Assembly: GCA_021788675.1 (NCBI GenBank)
Contig: JAJYKI010000025.1
Location: 1-8,861 of the forward strand
From: a bacterium
Lineage (GTDB): Bacteria; Patescibacteriota; Saccharimonadia; Saccharimonadales; UBA4665
Reading direction: 5' to 3'
Length of the DNA: 8,861 nt
The position numbers and the translations under genes are program-made. The notes under the pieces are model-generated. The model saw only the letters and a program-made list of their open reading frames with translations. It made no database searches and was not told where the DNA came from. Position 1 is the first letter of the stretch; each line of letters starts with the position of its first letter. Shown here one piece after another: positions 6,820 to 8,861 of this stretch.

Positions 6820-6837
6820 ATTATACTATTATGTCAA
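6820..6837 (-). promoter_or_regulatory. candidate promoter elements upstream of the putative lipoprotein gene
   Basis: In the 127-base gap after the DUF58 gene the minus strand holds a perfect TTGACA (6837-6832) and a perfect TATAAT (6825-6820). They are only 6 bases apart, so they cannot be one -35/-10 pair. TATAAT may act with a weak upstream element, or TAGACA about 23 bases further upstream may act with a poorer -10. A promoter here would let the surface genes be expressed apart from MoxR/DUF58. Confidence 0.35.
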
Positions 6838-6871
6838 ATATATGGGTTTGTCTATTGCTAGTGCCTGGATG

Positions 6872-7837
6872 TTATCTGTGTGCTCGTAGCTGATCGGCTA
6901 AATGGCTATGCCAACTAGGATCATCAGTAGACAAATTTACGTGAATAGCATTAGCATTAATTAAAGCCGTATTGATGGCTTGCTGTTGCTCAATAGCATT
7001 TTTTTCATATTGCTTACGATAGGCTTTTCCTTGCTTACCATGCCAAACTTTTCCAAGCGGGGAATTAGCAATGGTGTTGATATCTGAGCTTATTGAAAAA
7101 TCTTCTGGACTAGTTATCTCTACCGCGATAATTTGATTATGCCGACCGGCTATATTTTGCAACTCCTTAGCCCAGTTATTTTCAGGGTGATCGGGCCAAA
7201 AATGTAAACTGCGAAAATCAGATACGACCACTACCAATCGTTGCGAAGCTACGTCGCCAAGATGGTTCAAAATCTGGCTAAGATTAGGCCTCTCCAGGGG
7301 TGCTGGCAGACCCTCGTTGCCTTCGTTCATCATATCAGCTAGCTGATCACCTATATTAAGAAGAGCTCTCTTGCCTTTTCTGAGTTTTGGCGTTATTTGA
7401 TATTCGCGATCGTTAGCTGCTATTAAACCCATGGATAAATTTTGAGTGTACGCTGTGAAAAGTAAACTAAATGCTGCCGAAATAGCTAACGATCTTTCAT
7501 CATACCAACCATCTCTTCCGGCGTGATGCCTTTGCAGCATATCAGTTGCAAGCCATATTCCAGGAGTTACATTTTCACGATCAACACGAATTTGTGGCCG
7601 GTGAACGGGCTCGTATAAGGTAGCCTCTAGGTCTATCTGGTCGTAATCGTCACCCTCTTCGTAATCTCGCAAATAATGAAACCGAGCAGTATCACCATTG
7701 CTGCTATGGTTACGAACATAACCCCCCGGACGGCCAAATAGGCGTAGGTTTCTAAGCGGTACCATAGCATCTAGTCCTTTGGCATAATCAACCGCATCGA
7801 TCATAGGTTCTGGTGTTACAGCCTCAGTTTTAATCAT
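6872..7837 (-). CDS. DUF58 domain protein, partner of MoxR ATPase
   Basis: A 321-residue protein with the DUF58 signature at residues 58-70 (RDYEEGDDYDQIDL), the counterpart of R-x-Y-x-x-G-D-D-x-R-x-I-D-W, followed by a basic/acidic V-H-R-P-Q-I-R-V-D-R strand. A VWA-like fold follows: T-D-M-L-Q at 98-102 where a D-x-S-x-S metal site would be, and a V-V-V-V-S-D-F strand near 202. The Ser residues of that metal site are missing, so divalent-metal binding may be lost. There is no signal peptide or membrane helix, unlike the longer membrane-bound DUF58 members, so it is probably cytoplasmic. Known of the family: encoded next to MoxR ATPases and thought to aid assembly or activation of other proteins. 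The ATG at 7837 has AGGGG at 7844-7848 with a 6-base spacer and lies 26 bases after the MoxR stop, so one transcript is likely. The target is unknown. Confidence 0.9.
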   Translation of the reverse strand: MIKTEAVTPEPMIDAVDYAKGLDAMVPLRNLRLFGRPGGYVRNHSSNGDTARFHYLRDYEEGDDYDQIDLEATLYEPVHRPQIRVDRENVTPGIWLATDMLQRHHAGRDGWYDERSLAISAAFSLLFTAYTQNLSMGLIAANDREYQITPKLRKGKRALLNIGDQLADMMNEGNEGLPAPLERPNLSQILNHLGDVASQRLVVVVSDFRSLHFWPDHPENNWAKELQNIAGRHNQIIAVEITSPEDFSISSDINTIANSPLGKVWHGKQGKAYRKQYEKNAIEQQQAINTALINANAIHVNLSTDDPSWHSHLADQLRAHR

Positions 7838-7863
7838 AGTTCGCCCCTAGACTGATTTAGTCC

Positions 7864-8832
7864 TTAAGAATATTGCGTTATTATTTCATTAATAATATCG
7901 TCTCGGGTCGTGCCGTTCTTCATTTCACTGAATGTCAGACTCAGCCGATGCCTGATAACGTGTGGCATTGCCAGATTAATATGCTCCTCTTCAAGGGTAA
8001 CCTGATCCCTCAGGGCACAAATGGCACTACCTAAATAAAGGGCTGCGCGCGTAGCGCGAAAGCCATTTAGTAGGCTCTCTTTAGTGTCTACTCCGCCATG
8101 ACTACGAATAGCCGATACTAAAAATTGAGCGTGTCGAACCCGGTCATCGTCCATATTTTTTTTAATATTAACGATTGCTTCCCGTGCGCGTATCCAATCA
8201 TCGACATCAGCGACCGCTGAAGGACCTCCGGTTTCAGCCCACATGTCATCAATTCGATTGATGCGCTTTGCATCATTTTCTTCATATGGCTTATCGAAAC
8301 TAAACGATACGCCAAAACGATCTAGGTTAGCAGCCGGAACTTCGTTGGTCCCCTCACTTTGATCATGCGGATTCTGAGTACCAATCACTAGGAACGGCTT
8401 GGGCAGTTCAATTTTTTCACCTCTAGTAGTAGTCACAGCCCCTTCTTCCATAGCCTCCATAAATGCAGCTTGAGTTGGCCCAGGGGTACGATTAAATTCG
8501 TCAGCTAGTACTATATTGCCAAAAATAAGCCCACGCATAAAAGCACCGCGCTCACCAGTCACCGGGTTGAAGTCATATTGACCAAGTATATGAACCGGCT
8601 TCATATCCGGACTACCTTGAATTCTAGAAAAATCAACATTTAATGATCGGCTCATCGCTTTAGCTAAAGTCGTCTTACCTACACCCGGCACGGCTTCCAG
8701 CATAATATGCATACCCGAACCTACGGCGGCTACATACGCTTCTCTAGTCTCTTCGCTCGGAAAATACGTGTACGGTGTAATGTTACTTCTTATTTGATCT
8801 AAAACACTAAACGCTTCATTAGAATGTGCCAT
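7864..8832 (-). CDS. MoxR-family AAA+ ATPase
   Basis: A 322-residue AAA+ protein. Walker A is AVPGVGKT (47-54, Lys53), followed by the MoxR-typical R-I-Q-G-S-P-D-M-K-P-V-H-I-L-G segment. Walker B is IVLADEFNR (107-115, with D111-E112), sensor 1 is G-T-Q-N154-P, and L-D-R-F-G (170-174) supplies the arginine finger region. The C-terminal lid helices (about 210-320) complete the domain, and the length is normal for the family. MoxR ATPases act as chaperone-like remodellers, usually with a DUF58/VWA protein encoded next door, exactly as here. The ATG at 8832 has AAAGGAG (8840-8846) with a 7-base spacer. It is the first gene of the minus-strand cluster inside the window; only 29 bases lie upstream of it, so its promoter and any preceding gene are out of view. 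All catalytic residues are present. Confidence 0.95.
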   Translation of the reverse strand: MAHSNEAFSVLDQIRSNITPYTYFPSEETREAYVAAVGSGMHIMLEAVPGVGKTTLAKAMSRSLNVDFSRIQGSPDMKPVHILGQYDFNPVTGERGAFMRGLIFGNIVLADEFNRTPGPTQAAFMEAMEEGAVTTTRGEKIELPKPFLVIGTQNPHDQSEGTNEVPAANLDRFGVSFSFDKPYEENDAKRINRIDDMWAETGGPSAVADVDDWIRAREAIVNIKKNMDDDRVRHAQFLVSAIRSHGGVDTKESLLNGFRATRAALYLGSAICALRDQVTLEEEHINLAMPHVIRHRLSLTFSEMKNGTTRDDIINEIITQYS

Positions 8833-8861
8833 ATAAATTCTCCTTTATCGTGTCCTCTTAT

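Noticed and set aside
8833..8861. End of a further upstream minus-strand gene (a possible TAA near 8846)
   Set aside because: Only 29 bases are visible, too few to support a coding call.

Overview
The window looks like a piece of a small-genome Patescibacteria/CPR chromosome, most plausibly a Candidatus Saccharibacteria (TM7) relative. This placement is an inference from protein style: two surface proteins end in a Thr-Pro stalk followed by an L-x-N-T-G-P-G sorting signal, a transmembrane helix and a basic tail, one of them carries a DUF11-like domain, and the genes are tightly packed with AGGAG-type ribosome-binding sites. Trp is coded by TGG and TGA is not needed as a sense codon, so the standard code fits. 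No taxonomic marker gene is present.

Left edge (1-442, + strand): the 3' end of a cytochrome P450 gene, with the K-helix ExxR and a perfect heme-thiolate loop. It is the only + strand gene and is cut by the window edge. Such a gene is unexpected in this lineage.

Middle (443-3060): a loosely packed section on the minus strand. It holds a Cys-rich membrane-anchored extracellular protein (647-1795), a two-gene unit of a PhnB-like VOC protein and a DUF1801 protein (2846-2000), and an intact tRNA-Glu(UUC) with encoded CCA (2983-3057). The intergenic spaces contain degenerate copies of tRNA-3'-end-like sequence. A 43-bp stretch covering the tRNA-Glu tail and its 3' flank recurs 2.45 kb downstream of the tRNA in the same orientation, the geometry left by integration at a tRNA 3' end, although no integrase is visible. 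A recurring octamer TTATCTGT clusters in the same spaces.

Right part (3099-8832, all minus strand): a directional cluster read as MoxR AAA+ ATPase, DUF58 protein, Thr-rich putative lipoprotein, TP-stalk surface protein, DUF11/TP-stalk surface protein, then a good intrinsic terminator (3099-3124). The MoxR/DUF58 pair (26-nt gap) is a classic chaperone-like couple. The three following genes all encode exported proteins with long Thr-rich or Thr-Pro stalks. I infer an envelope or surface-display unit, perhaps for contact with a host or partner cell, but the link between the MoxR pair and the surface proteins rests only on order and strand; a promoter-like sequence separates them.
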